Assembly: GCA_963971285.1 (NCBI GenBank) | Contig: OZ020256.1 | Coordinates: 3,598,501 to 3,662,500 of the forward strand | Length of the DNA: 64,000 nt | From: Astropecten irregularis | Taxonomy: Eukaryota > Echinodermata > Asteroidea > Paxillosida > Astropectinidae | Reading direction: 5' to 3' | Shown: positions 11,060 through 22,529 of the stretch, in pieces | How the letters are laid out: every line of letters begins with the position of its first letter | Position numbering within the stretch: the first letter of the stretch is position 1 | Position numbers and translations under genes: made by a program | The notes under the pieces: model-generated | Told to the model about the DNA's origin: nothing | Database searches by the model: none | What the model saw: the letters and a program-made list of their open reading frames with translations, nothing else

Positions 11060-12103
11060 TTCATCTACCATTACTATTCATGACAAGAGAGTTGTTGCGA
11101 CTCAGAGCGTCCAGAGCGTTCAGTATACTGAAGGTAGCAGCAACCTTCCCAACCTGCGAGCAGCGACAATCACGAGGGTTATTTTAGGCCAGCCTTAGGG
11201 CGCTGGAAGTCATAAAGCCAGCTGCAGCAGAGTGGCCTCCATACCATCTTCCTCATATCTTGAGTAATTCCGGTAGGGCCCTCCCGAAGCCACTCCAGAA
11301 ATTAAAGACGTGAGAGCCTGACAGGCTATAAGTACAGCGTCTCCAGTCGATTTTTCCTCTTCCTAAATATCCGGTAGTCATCTGACACGCTCAAGGGTAA
11401 AGAAATAATTAACCCCTGAAAATAATAACCTTCCAAATCATGATTTTGCACCTTTCCCCGCGCACTTTTACTTGTTTACACAGTAACATGAAGAGACATT
11501 TTATTGAAGCTCCTGACTAGACTACGTTCTGGATGTGTACTTGGTGTGGGCGTGTGCCATGTCCTATAGTAAACCACTCCTGGCTGACGCCAAATGTAGA
11601 CATTTTTTACTTTTAAAACTCCCATATCATCCGATAAGTCAGACTCATTATAATGGACGATGTAGATGGACATTTCCGAAGACATAATCCCTAGATCACG
11701 CACTGAAAGGGTGAAGATTATCACCCGAAATTTACACAATTTTGAAAGTCATGTTTGAGAAATTTGTCTTGACGGGCCAGACAGACGATTTGGTGTTCCC
11801 TAAGCTTAGAAAATACCTGCAGACGTCGATCTTTGAAGCTTGTCGTGTTCAGTGTGTGAAAGTTTGTGAAAAAGTGGAACAAGGAATGTTAACACGAGTC
11901 AAATACTTCAGGTAAACATAGTGAAGGATAATACAGCAGTAAGGAAAAATGCTGAAAAGCAAATGACAGAATGCCAAACACGGACATCAGAAAGATAAGA
12001 TGGTTTAAGGATGAAGGAAGAATACATTATTGTCCATTGAGCAAAACAAAAACCTAGTTATGACAATTTCCATTATACTTTGCTCTGGCGTATCCTTGGC
12101 ATC
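11060..12103. other. gene-free stretch
   Basis: No supported exon or recognised repeat. The minus-strand open frame at 11476-11739 has no family resemblance. Confidence 0.35.
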
Positions 12104-12428
12104 CTCTCACCATCATTAACACTCTCACCATAATCGACACTCTCATCACCATCAACACTCTTACCGTCATCGACACTCTCACCATCATTAACACTTTCAC
12201 CAGTGACACTCTCAACACCATCAACACTCTCACCATCCTCGACACACACGCCATCTTGGATACTTACCATCATCGACATACTCACCAGTGACACTCTCGT
12301 CACCATCAACACTCTAACCGTCATCGACACTCTCACCATCATTAACACTCTCACCATCATTAACACTCTCACCATCATTAACACTCTCACCATCATTAAC
12401 ACTCTCACCATCATCGACACTCTCGCCA
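12104..12428. repeat. 18-bp minisatellite
   Basis: About 18 units of ACTCTCACCATCATTAAC, with variants ATCGAC, ACCGTC and ACCAGTGAC. Because 18 is a multiple of three, the array leaves long open frames on both strands (TLTIIN-type on plus, VDDGES-type on minus). These are a by-product of the period, not genes. The purest block is at about 12340-12420. Confidence 0.85.
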
Positions 12429-12900
12429 ATCATACCCATCCTCACCACCTTCACTGTCCTCACCAACTTCACCACAATCTCACCATCCCCATCTATCCTC
12501 ACCACTCTTGCACTCTCGAACATCTTATCGTTGGGCTTTCTCACCTTGCCGACGGGCATACAGCAGCAAAGACGCATTGCACGGCCGGAACTTTACCAAA
12601 AGTGACGTCAATTAGTATTGTACCGTACCAATCTGGTGGTTAACACACTACTGGTCGTTACCCACAGAAACAAGACGTCATAGATGTCCCAGGTGGGACC
12701 GGGGTTTCAATTAAAATCGGATGATACCTTTAATACAGGCCCATGGTGATTATACACGCTCTCAATTCTCTATGGTCCTTGATTCCTTACCGTGCCGAGA
12801 TTTTTAGTTGGTCCGAAGAATTGACCCTGTGTAAGATGTCAATTTAATGATGAGATGTTATCAGACACAGGCCTATTGGTAAAGTCTTGAATTCTGACGT
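12429..12900. other. gene-free stretch
   Basis: Apart from the decayed right edge of the minisatellite, which continues weakly as ACCATCC-type words to about 12510, I see nothing that can be named. Confidence 0.35.
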
Positions 12901-12904
12901 GTCG

Positions 12905-13206
12905 AACTCAAGATCATGTGGTCAATGTACAGATTGTGGGTTCGAAACCAGCCATGGACTATAGTGGTGCTTGCGTCCTTGGGCAAGACGCTTTTTCACA
13001 TATTGCTTCTCTTCACCCATGAGTAAATGGGTACCTGTGAGGGTAGAGATGGCTTTGTTGTTTAATTAGCCTCTGTGTGCTTTACAGCAGCCGGGGATAT
13101 TTACTCCCCAGGGAGTTGAGATGGTTTTAGAAATGTAAATTATGACCCAGTGACCAGGGATAATAATATGTAAAGTGCATAGAGAATATTTTGATTATTA
13201 TGCACT
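12905..13206 (+). mobile_element. SINE-like retroposon (family B), copy 1
   Basis: A tRNA-like B box (GTGGGTTCGAAACCAGCC) is followed by a conserved body: CTTGGGCAAGACGCTTT, AGTAAATGGGTACCTGTGAG, TACTCCCCAGGGAGTTGAG and a tail ending GTAAAGTGCATAGAG. The same body in reverse orientation is at about 30100-30240. A pol III-type head plus a shared body defines a SINE. Confidence 0.6.
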
Positions 13207-14234
13207 ATACAAGATAAATCATACATGCAGAATGATATCCCACAACGAAATTAAGTAGATGATACATATACGTAGGCCTATAGGGTGAATGTCATGCTAA
13301 TTAGTGTGGAATTGTCTTATACTTTCTTTTTGAAATTAATTTCAATCTCGAATATCTGTAATCTCCAGATTTGTCGCGTTGATTTGACGTGATATACTAA
13401 CTAATGGACCGAATTTCCCTAGACAAATGCAAAGTCATTATCTTGATATTTTACAATGACACTTCTAAAATGTTTTTTTTTTCGCTTTTCATTCAGAAGT
13501 CACTCAAACCAATTATTAGGCGCGCAAATGCAAAGTTGGATATAATTCTAGCTTTGAAGCCCCAGGCGTTCGGGTATATAAACGTAAACCGGATCGCATT
13601 GCCTGCTTCGTTACTTTATCTCCTTACCATCAGCTTCGGGTCTGGATAATGGTCGGATTTTATCGACAAATTGAGAGATTTGTGGATTGCCCCCCCCCCT
13701 TCCCCCTCACATTTCTGCACTTTGATACGATAACTGCACGCCCCAAGGATGGACTTAGCAGTCTTGTGAGTCATGATCCCCATAATCGGGTTCTGACTAT
13801 ATTCCTTCTCCATTCGGGCCATATGATTTGTACTAGGTTTACAGGGTTGATTGGGGCTCTTACAGAATTAGGACAATCTGAGAAGGAATTGGAACTGCAA
13901 ATAATGTAGTCTGTTTAGCATTCACTCTAGTATTATAATTATACCATATACTTATACCATTCAATTGTTTGTTATCAATTTGCCCTGGTAAAGAGCGCGT
14001 AAATAACAGCAAACTTCAAGAATCCTAACTTCAGCAATATCGTAATAGATGAGTCAAGTCATTTTATAATGTTTTTACAGATTGTACGGGACCGATACGC
14101 GTATTCTCCCGTGAAAGTATAGCTAACAATCAGGCCAGTTCCACGGTAACGTAAGTTGCCTTTTAAGTGACTTTGACCTATTCCTTGATTAAGCATTCTT
14201 GGCAGAGAGGTTTTGGGGTCTCCTGAGCTCTCTT
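13207..14234. other. gene-free stretch
   Basis: A homopolymer C run lies at 13690-13699. The opposing open frames at 13404-13909 have no recognised domain. No repeat is recognised. Confidence 0.35.
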
Positions 14235-14357
14235 GATGAGGACTAGAGCAGGCTAGTCGAAACGTTGAGATCTTACGAGAAGTGCGAACGAAATAGAAGT
14301 GCGAAAGTACAAACGATTCTTACATGGTGTTTCCGCAAACCGATCCACATACCAATA
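14235..14357 (+). repeat. Dispersed repeat beginning with a hammerhead-like motif, copy 2
   Basis: The best copy of the motif: CTTGATGAG, stem GACTAG, loop AGCAGG, stem CTAGTC, then GAAAC. In hammerhead numbering U4, G5, A6, G8, A9, G12, A13, A14 and A15.1 are present; C3 is U, or one U is extra. No clear stem III or UH cleavage strand follows. The downstream sequence matches the copy at 7749. Confidence 0.5.
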
Positions 14358-15949
14358 TATTGTCACCATGCAAAGACTCCAATCTAAAGATGTTTTATTG
14401 GAATCAGCAAGTATACCACTTACGGTTCCTTGAAATGCATGAAAATATGCAAAAAAAAGTGGTAACTTACGTTACAAAAATGTCACAAAACCGTGGAAAT
14501 GCCATCAGCAAACTGAATATGTTGAAAGATAATTGTAACGGAACATAACATTTAGAGAACCATTATGTTATATCGTCGCTTTCGATAAAACGTCAATTCT
14601 TGGTTATGTTTTGTTCAATTCTCTAAATGATGTAGATCTAGTTATTAACGGCAGTGATGGTATACAATTGTGCGATTGTGTATGTAAATGTCAAGACAAG
14701 ATTTGATTTGTATTGAATGGACCTATAAATGGAGTGAGACGAATTGTTGTCAGAAGCTTTATAACTCCCGCAGATGTGCAAAGTCTGTAAATTTTGTCTG
14801 GTATTCGTGTTTTCTTGTCTAATGCAAACAGCTCCTGATGTCATGTCGCATTTTCAGCTTAAAATACAGATTTTACACCACTAAAATTAATCACCAAATC
14901 AAGTGCGAACATTTTAAATATATAAAAAATTATTTTTTTTAAAGAAGGCATTTTGTCACACCAATAAGAGTGAGCATTATGAAGACACACAGTCATGCTA
15001 ATAAAACCAAATTCATTTTACCGCCTGAAGAAACGGACATTCCTTCCGTAAATTTCCATTGAATGTTCACCGAGCCCCCGGGGGTAAAAGTGGTTTTAAT
15101 TCCATCCAATTACCCAGCACGGTTTAGGAACATAACACAAACATTTGGACAAGGGTAGAAAGAGTACATGAACTAATCAACTCGTTGTGCTCACGTCGAG
15201 GGGAAAAAAAATAGGCGCAGGATTTCTTCCAAATTCAATTAGGCCCATTTCCCCCTGGTTATTTGCTTTAACCTCCCTAAGTGCCAGTAGACCCGTTTTG
15301 CATGTTATCACAAGCACCAGTATGTTATATTGGTCTAATGTTGGTCTTCATTTTAGGCCATAGATGTTTATATTGTAAATTAAAAAGTGGAGCAACTTGA
15401 CAGTGATGTGGCCAGGTTAAAACATTGAGTGACTTCATAATTCAGAGCAAACTTATATCAAAGTTCTGCGGTAAAACTTTTCAGAGAGCCGCGTAAGTCT
15501 GGGATTATAATCCTATATACAAACGCTGCTTGCAGTCAGATTTTCTTCTCAAGTGATTTGTCGATGATATTCTATATGGTACGGTAAGTCGGTAGCACTT
15601 GGTGCCTCTGCCAGTATCACTATATCCTCGGGACAGTTTTATAAAGTCGTCAGGGCACTGCACTCAGCCAGCCAAGTCTGTGGCCATGCATATAGGCCAT
15701 AAGCGGAGAGAAGTGTTAAAGTCTACGAAGACAACTTACTCGCCATGCACATGTTATCGCGGTTTTGAGCGAGAATTATACAAAATATTACATTGGTGCC
15801 ACTTCATCGCACTGAGTCACATTCGAAACATAGGCCATATGTCATACTTGCCATATCGTTATTTTGCCACATCAAGTTCAAATGAAACACTAAAACGTCC
15901 GCATGCAAAGGGATGATAACATATTCAAAATGCGATACTTCTTTCAGTG
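14358..15949. other. gene-free stretch
   Basis: No exon or recognised repeat. The plus-strand open frame at 15599-15916 has no splice context or family resemblance. Confidence 0.35.
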
Positions 15950-16296
15950 TTAAAGGGATTTGCGACAGAACCAGCAACGGACAATGAAAGCACATTATGT
16001 AATCCATCATATACCTTAACTGACAAACCTGTAGAAGTTTGAGGTCAATCAGCCATCTGGGTCACGAGAAAATAGTGAAACCCCGTTTACACATTTCGAT
16101 GAATGAATAAAACGCTTGGAAGCGATTTATTCCAATCGGAAAATAGTTTCATTTATTTCTGAACGAATATGGCATTCTAGACAAAAACATTTCTTGGGAT
16201 GTTTTCTCCTATCATCACCAATATACTGTGTAAGTTTTATGTGAATCTGTGATCTTGAAGTGTATTTGTCTTACCAATTCTGTACCATCCCTTTAA
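15950..16296. mobile_element. TTAA-flanked short DNA transposon, second family
   Basis: TTAA stands on both sides, with AGGGATTTGCGACAGAACC at the left end and a right end whose inverse reads AGGGATGGTACAGAATTGG. The TTAA and AGG pattern is like family K, but the body is unrelated. Non-coding. Confidence 0.6.
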
Positions 16297-17060
16297 TTAA
16301 GTTCAGCCATTCTGCTAAACAAATTGCATGCTACTTTTCCAATGTTTTATATCTTTGACTGAGCAAATGAAACATTTCTCTTTCAAATTTATCCAACTGA
16401 ACAAATTCTCTTATTTCAAAAGAAATTGCCAAAACACATGTTATTTATTAAACAAGAAAAAGATAACAGATAAATCAAAGATTGAATGTGTTCAACTTCT
16501 TAAACTTTTAAATGGAACCGAACGATGATTTAAACAGATTCCCCTTCTGTTATTCTTTCATGAATAACAGAGGTTTACACAACCTGTAACATAAATTCGA
16601 CTACCAACGAAACTAAGATGTCATTAAACGTAAGTAATGATAGCAAAAAAAACAAGCCCTGATCATAAACGAAAAATCATGTGTGGGGCATAATTTTTAT
16701 GTGTCCCAACTGTAGCATGAATTATACTCTACTGTCACATGACAAGTCCGTCTTTCTCTGACATTATTCGAAATCTTCAAGAATTATTTGTTAAGAGACA
16801 TCGACTGAAATGTGTGTTTGTCTCAACTCGATATACCATTGGTTTTACCTTTGTGACGACCGACAGTGACATCTACATTACGGATTTACTTTCACAAAGC
16901 ACACACGTCCTGAAAACTAGCTCCAGGACAGAGATCTCTGATTGACGGGCTTGTCTACACAGCGCTTCCTATATGTACCTTTTCTCCATGTGTGTGTACC
17001 CTTACTTCATTACATGCAGACAAGACACGAGCCTTTGAGCAAGATTCCAATTCCGCACGT
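16297..17060. other. gene-free stretch
   Basis: AT-rich, with no supported exon. The open frame at 16739-16945 has no recognised domain. Confidence 0.35.
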
Positions 17061-17065
17061 TATCC

Positions 17066-17150
17066 CGGTAATCTGGGTCGCTGAGTTGGTTAGACATTTT
17101 TTTGAGTAATCTCAAAGTTCCGGGCTCGAATTCCTCGCTTGAGGTGTATG
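17066..17150 (+). mobile_element. possible tRNA-derived SINE head
   Basis: GGTCGCTGAGTTGGTTAGAC resembles an A box and CCGGGCTCGAATTCC a B box, about 45 bases apart. The acceptor ends do not pair as in a tRNA, so this is a SINE fragment rather than a tRNA gene. No second copy is seen in the window. Confidence 0.35.
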
Positions 17151-17571
17151 TTTGATTTGGGTTTTTTTGTCGTGAAGCGTTCGTGTTCGTTGCCACTCCA
17201 ACATCATGATCTTCAAACAGTATCCCTTTTCAGAGAGATGTTGAAGTACCTAGTTCATCAAGAGAGCCCGCTGTTATCTTGTTGATGTGTTTGACTTGTT
17301 CGTGACTCTTAGTTGGTTGTCGAGTATTATAGGCATTTACTGAATAAAAAGTTCAGCCTTCGGTTGTTTCTAGCCTTTTCGAATTCGTACACTTTCTTGT
17401 CTTGTTTGATCAAGTGACGCTGTCAATTGCGTTACTTATTCCATGCATGTGATACTCCTCATTCTTCTGTTATTAAACATTATCTTTGGTACGTGCAAGG
17501 ATCTTGCTGCAGTAACTTATATAATTATAAATGGGGTATTGGGGAGACACGTTAGCATCTTAAAGTGGACA

Positions 17572-17617
17572 TTAGGGAGACATCGGGACTTAGGGAGACT
17601 TTCCGATGTCTCCCTAA
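17572..17617. repeat. 15-bp inverted repeat hairpin
   Basis: TTAGGGAGACATCGG is mirrored exactly by CCGATGTCTCCCTAA across a 16-base loop that itself contains TTAGGGAGAC. It probably forms the edge of a dispersed repeat reaching about 17795, since TGTAGGGAGATG closes that segment and about 17620-17745 resembles 345-490 inverted. Confidence 0.6.
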
Positions 17618-17799
17618 GGTACCAGCTACCTTTTAAAGACATATTTTTTGTCCATATTTTAATAGAAGACAGTGAATGCTCTCAATATGAACATATGTAA
17701 ATTTCAAGTTCATTGGTTTGGAGGATATTTAGAAATAGGTACATAAAGTTTATTATTATAATAATAGTTATATACCATGCCTCTAATTAATGTAGGGAG

Positions 17800-18479
17800 A
17801 TGTGTCAATTTTCTATCTACGCCAAATAGACAAGCTTGATCAATGGATATTGCCACGTTCAATGGCCATTATTCAAATCTAGTGTCCTGAAATGCTTTTC
17901 AATCGCTTAAACTTTGGTCTACATTTTGGTCAAGATTTGAAGGAAAACTGATCGAGAGACATCAATTTTTGCAAAGAACTGTATGCTATATATTACGAAT
18001 AAATTTAAAAGCGCCGATGTCGCAGTTATTTTCTTTTGCCAGCAGTGTATTTGAGATCAAGGTTTATGGGGAACCAGTGCTTGCCACAGCACAACCTTGA
18101 AACTATGCTTAGGGCAACCATGCACACAGTACAGATCTAGGATGAAAACTCGTTTCAACTTTATCCCATTAACTACCATATACCATCGAAAGTTCAAATA
18201 TTCAATATTTTCAAATGTTTTTCCATAAGTAAATGTAATATATAGGGTTATTATTCTGAATATGTTCAATTTCAAGTCAACATTAATTTGTAGCCCAGTT
18301 GATGACAATAATTATGGAAGCGAGATCAAAGTTCGTTGATATCGAACTTATCTGTAAACGATGTTCACATCGGCGTACTGTGCTTGAATTTTTTTCACAT
18401 TGCTATCCTAAAGTTATTGAAATAAAGCAAACATTATAACAATATACGAGAGACAATGACAGAAAGAATAATAAGCTCC
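17800..18479. other. gene-free stretch
   Basis: No supported exon or recognised repeat. Confidence 0.35.
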
Positions 18480-18837
18480 TTAAAGGTAATATCATACTTT
18501 GGTTTTTATCAAAGAAATACAGATTCATGAGCAAATAATATCAATAAAGATACAGTAACAGTCATCTGTGAAAATTTCAGTCCCATACGGTGCCCACTTT
18601 TTAAGAAAACAGTGCAAAACGGCCACAGTATTTCTAATTTATTTTATTTTATTTTTTTGATCTTTTAAAAGATCAAAAAGATTTCCGGTCGTTGTTTTAC
18701 TAATTTCTGGATAAACGCACCATTTCAGGCAAAAACATTTTAACAATATGTTTCTACCACCACCTTCTTCATACCCTGTAAGTTACACGTAAATCTGTGA
18801 AGATTTCTGTTTTGGTTTCTACCAAATACTACCTTAA
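18480..18837 (-). mobile_element. Family K DNA transposon, copy 5
   Basis: Inverse orientation relative to copy 1. TTAA, AGGTAATATCATACTTTGGT at the low end, and ACCAAATACTACCTTAA at the high end. The GATCTTTTAAAAGATC hairpin is intact at about 18659-18674. Confidence 0.7.
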
Positions 18838-19408
18838 ACGCCATCTATCTTTTCAATCGACCTGTAGAGTGAGTGTTAACTCTCTACGGAAGTGGTAATC
18901 TGTCATAATATGCAAACAAAACCAAAGCGATAATCCTAGATGAAATATTCTTTCATTTCCAATTCATAAACTTGGCACATCTGACATTTAAAAATCATAA
19001 AAACGTGTGAAAATCAATTCAGGAAAAATAATATTAATGAGGTGGTAAAATGCAATCTTTTGAAAAAAGCATTTCAAGCTTAACTTTCAAAGTTGGCAAA
19101 CAGTATAAATCTTCTTCGCTGTTTGGTGGCATTATGCAAATGTCGTTTGTCCTTTTCCAGCGTAGGCCTAAGAATTGGTAAATATTTATAGGTTAAAGAC
19201 AACTTTTCCATTTCAAGGAATGGAAAGTCGAAGCTAAACTTTAAATTGCAGATTTTTTTTCCACGGATTACTGTCAGTCCGCGTTAGGAACTGGAATCCA
19301 TTGACATTTTCTCGAAGATGGCATGTCCGGAATGAGCGATTACCGTTCTTAATTGTGATTCTCGGCGGAGGCCACGCACCTTGGCGTCTTGAAAAACTCG
19401 ATGATGTT

Positions 19409-19750
19409 TTAAAGGTAATATCATACTTTGGTTTTTATCAAAGAAATACAGATTCATGGGCAAAAATACCAATACAGATACAGTAACATTCATCTGTGAA
19501 AATTTAAGTCCCATACGGTGCTCACTTTTTGAGAAAACAGTGAAAAACGGCCACAGTATTTTTTTAAGTCTTTTCTCTTTTATTTTTGATCTTTTAAAAG
19601 ATCAAAAAGATTTTCGGTCATTGTTTTACTCATTTCTGGATAAATACACCATTAAAGGCGGCAAAACTTTAACAGTATGTTTCTACCACCATCATCTTCA
19701 TACCCTGTAAGTTATACGTAAATCTGTGGACATTTCTGTTTTGATGTCTT
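19409..19750 (-). mobile_element. Family K DNA transposon, copy 6, larger part
   Basis: It begins with TTAA and AGGTAATATCATACTTTGG and runs through the GATCTTTTAAAAGATC hairpin to GATGTCTT, where an LTR element interrupts it. The remaining 29 bases, ending in ACTACCT and TTAA, continue at 22501-22529 beyond that insertion. Confidence 0.75.
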
Positions 19751-20434
19751 TTAGCGTGCAAGGCTCCGAATGATTGCACACTAAATACTCGGGTTGATAT
19801 ACAGTACTTCAGAGTTTATTGTTGAATACATGACGTGCTGCTCTGAGTTTTAAAAACCCAAGTATGAAATTCGTCAACATGTGGCACTAAGTAATGTTGT
19901 TTGAATGATGGCAAACAGTAAGGCACATGGCTGGCAGTGAGACTGATGAAATGTACCCTCAGCAGCCTTTTTATAATAGACGCTGAGGCTTAAAACAATG
20001 GAATGATCCTGATTTCCAAGGAATGAATCATACTAGTCAGAAGTTACACTGATACTAAGAATCAAGTCACTGGACACTGAGTCACTCAGGGTCACTGGTC
20101 ACAGTGGTCAGCCCTGTGTCAATCAATGCCAGGAAGTGAAAGTATGTCACTACAACTTGGAAATCAGGATGACAATCATGAGTAATCATTACTAATGGAT
20201 GCTATAATGATGAAATGCTATAGGTAAAAATAAGCAAATATAAATGGTTATCAGTTACAAGTTTAAGACAAAAAATGGATTGTGATAATTACATTGAATA
20301 CTAGAAATTTGTGATAATTACATTGAATACTAGAAATAATAATATGAAATGATTAAAAAGTGTAAACAGTCTTCATTAGAATATAAAATTAAAGAACTGT
20401 CTGTTTGTATTAATAACAATAATGAAACGCTACA
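19751..20434 (-). repeat. LTR, downstream copy in element orientation
   Basis: 684 bp, matching 21817-22500 nearly base for base. It contains a TAGCATG triplication next to the interior-side flank and a short internal duplication around TGTGATAATTACATTGAATA. Confidence 0.85.
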
Positions 20435-21816
20435 GGAGCCCCCTTCCAGTGAGTAAGTGGCAAGTAACGAACGAATGTTTGTAGCATGTAGCATGTAGCA
20501 TGTAGACCGATGAACACTGCGCGTATGCGACCAGAATGGGTCGTGCATGTGGGTGGCACCTCGGTGTGTCTGCGATGTCCGCAATGATGTGGGGTGCTGG
20601 ATGTGATGCGCGTTGTGCTGGGGACAGAACTGATGTCCGGAGTGTGTGTGGTCCATGTAGCTGATGCTTGTCAGTCGATCGGTGCGCACCATGTCGATGC
20701 GAGTGTGCATATCGAGCACAAAATGTTTGTTGGTACGACTGTTCACTTGGAAGGGTCCGTAGAAGGGCAGTTGTTGGAGTTTGCGTACCGCGTCAACTGT
20801 GCGTCACGACGCACAAAACATGTGTGCATGTCTGGATGTCCCAGGGAACATGCACAGTGTGACGTTGCTGTGTGCGAGGTGTTGGCGGCTGAAGATGGTG
20901 CAAAGTTGCGAATGTGAGGAGTTTGAGATCTATGTGATGGCGGATAGTGAAGTACAGGTTAAAAGTTCACGTCCGAAGGTACTGTAGTGCGTCTCAGCTC
21001 AGCAGGTTGCAGCTTTTTGGAGGAGAACGAGATTGACTGCTTTGCGTTGTGTACCCATTGGTATCCGAAGCATCTATCGTGACGCAAGCGCGTCTTGCTT
21101 GGGATGTGCAATGTGGGTAGAATGTGCAAAGTGCAGTGTTAATCTGTTCAAATGAGGCTGTTGCTTGGTCGTTCCTAGCAAGCCTAATTAGCTGATTGAG
21201 ATGGCTGCAAAGTTTGATGGAGTTGATGCTGAGAAGACAAGAATGTTCGCTGATGCATTTGATCGGTGAGGCCATTACGTTGATGTCAATTGGTAGTGTT
21301 GTTGATGAGCCTCAAATTGTGAACGTTGGTTGAGGAAATTGATGTGTTGAGGAAATCTGCGCCTAGATGATTGTGAAGTGTACATAATGCACCACAATAA
21401 ACACCGAGTGGCTTGGATGCCGGAGACCAATGTCCAGTGAAGAAAAGATCTCTCACCGTAAGTAGCGATGCTGCTTGGAGGTCTTGACCATGAAGACATG
21501 CTGGTTGCTCACGAGTCTGGAGGGGTAGCGTTAACCTCAGCTCCAGTGACGATGAGGATTCAGTGTTTATTGTGGCGATTGGTGACGATTAGGCGACTGG
21601 ATGAGATTTGATGTGGCCGGTAGGGCTGGTTTCCTCTAGTTGTCGGCTTGGCCGTTGATCTGGCTCTGGTAGGGGCATGGCTGCTGGCATTTGCAGGCGT
21701 CCCTCAGTTGTTGTTGCAGCACCGTTGCCATGGTTGGTTGTTGAGTGGCCGTTGAGTCTACTGCTGGTGCTGGTTGAGATGGAAGTACCATGTTGGATCA
21801 CGTCTGGGTCACCAAT

Positions 21817-22500
21817 TTAGCGTGCAAGGCTCCGAATGATTGCACACTAAATACTCGGGTTGATATACAGTACTTCAGAGTTTATTGTTGAATACATGAC
21901 GTGCTGCTCTGAGTTTTAAAAACCCAAGTATGAAATTCGTCAACATGTGGCACTAAGTAATGTTGTTTGAATGATGGCAAACAGTAAGGCACATGGCTGG
22001 CAGTAAGACTGATGAAATGTACCCTCAGCAGCCTTTTTATAATAGACGCTGAGGCTTAAAACAATGGAATGATCCTGATTTCCAAGGAATGAATCATACT
22101 AGTCAGAAGTTACACTGATACTAAGAATCAAGTCACTGGACACTGAGTCACTCAGGGTCACTGGTCACAGTGGTCAGCCCTGTGTCAATCAATGCCAGGA
22201 AGTGAAAGTATGTCACTACAACTTGGAAATCAGGATGACAATCATGAGTAATCATTACTAATGGATGCTATAATGATGAAATGCTATAGGTAAAAATAAG
22301 CAAATATAAATGGTTATCAGTTACAAGTTTAAGACAAAAAATGGATTGTGATAATTACATTGAATACTAGAAATTTGTGATAATTACATTGAATACTAGA
22401 AATAATAATATGAAATGATTAAAAAGTGTAAACAGTCTTCATTAGAATATAAAATTAAAGAACTGTCTGTTTGTATTAATAACAATAATGAAACGCTACA
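21817..22500 (-). repeat. LTR, upstream copy in element orientation
   Basis: 684 bp, matching 19751-20434. The primer-binding site lies directly next to it on the interior side. Confidence 0.85.
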
Positions 22501-22529
22501 GTCTTACCAAAGTATGATACTACCTTTAA

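Larger units (their letters stand above)
19751..22500 (-). mobile_element. Decayed Ty3/Gypsy-type LTR retrotransposon
   Basis: Two 684-bp direct repeats (19751-20434 and 21817-22500) flank a 1.4-kb interior, with the 5-bp duplication GTCTT outside (19746-19750 and 22501-22505). Read on the minus strand, the LTR starts TGTAGCG, a primer-binding site TGGTGACCCAGACGTGATCC follows the first LTR (21796-21815), and a purine tract GGAAGGGGG precedes the second. Short stretches of the interior resemble the RNase H region and the GPF-type tail of integrase (YGPFQVNSRTNKHFVLDM). The interior is far shorter than a full element and broken in several places, so it is a fossil that cannot move itself. The LTRs are almost identical (one difference seen by eye), so the insertion is recent. 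Confidence 0.85.

Noticed and set aside
12054-12643. Open frames on both strands encoding TLTIIN-type or VDDGES-type repeats
   Set aside because: They result from the 18-bp period of the minisatellite, not from a gene.
16739-16945. 68-codon plus-strand frame (FSDIIRNLQELFVKRHRLKC)
   Set aside because: No recognised family, splice site or neighbouring exon.
20594-20987. Plus-strand open frames in the interior of the LTR element
   Set aside because: The element reads on the minus strand; these are antisense shadows.
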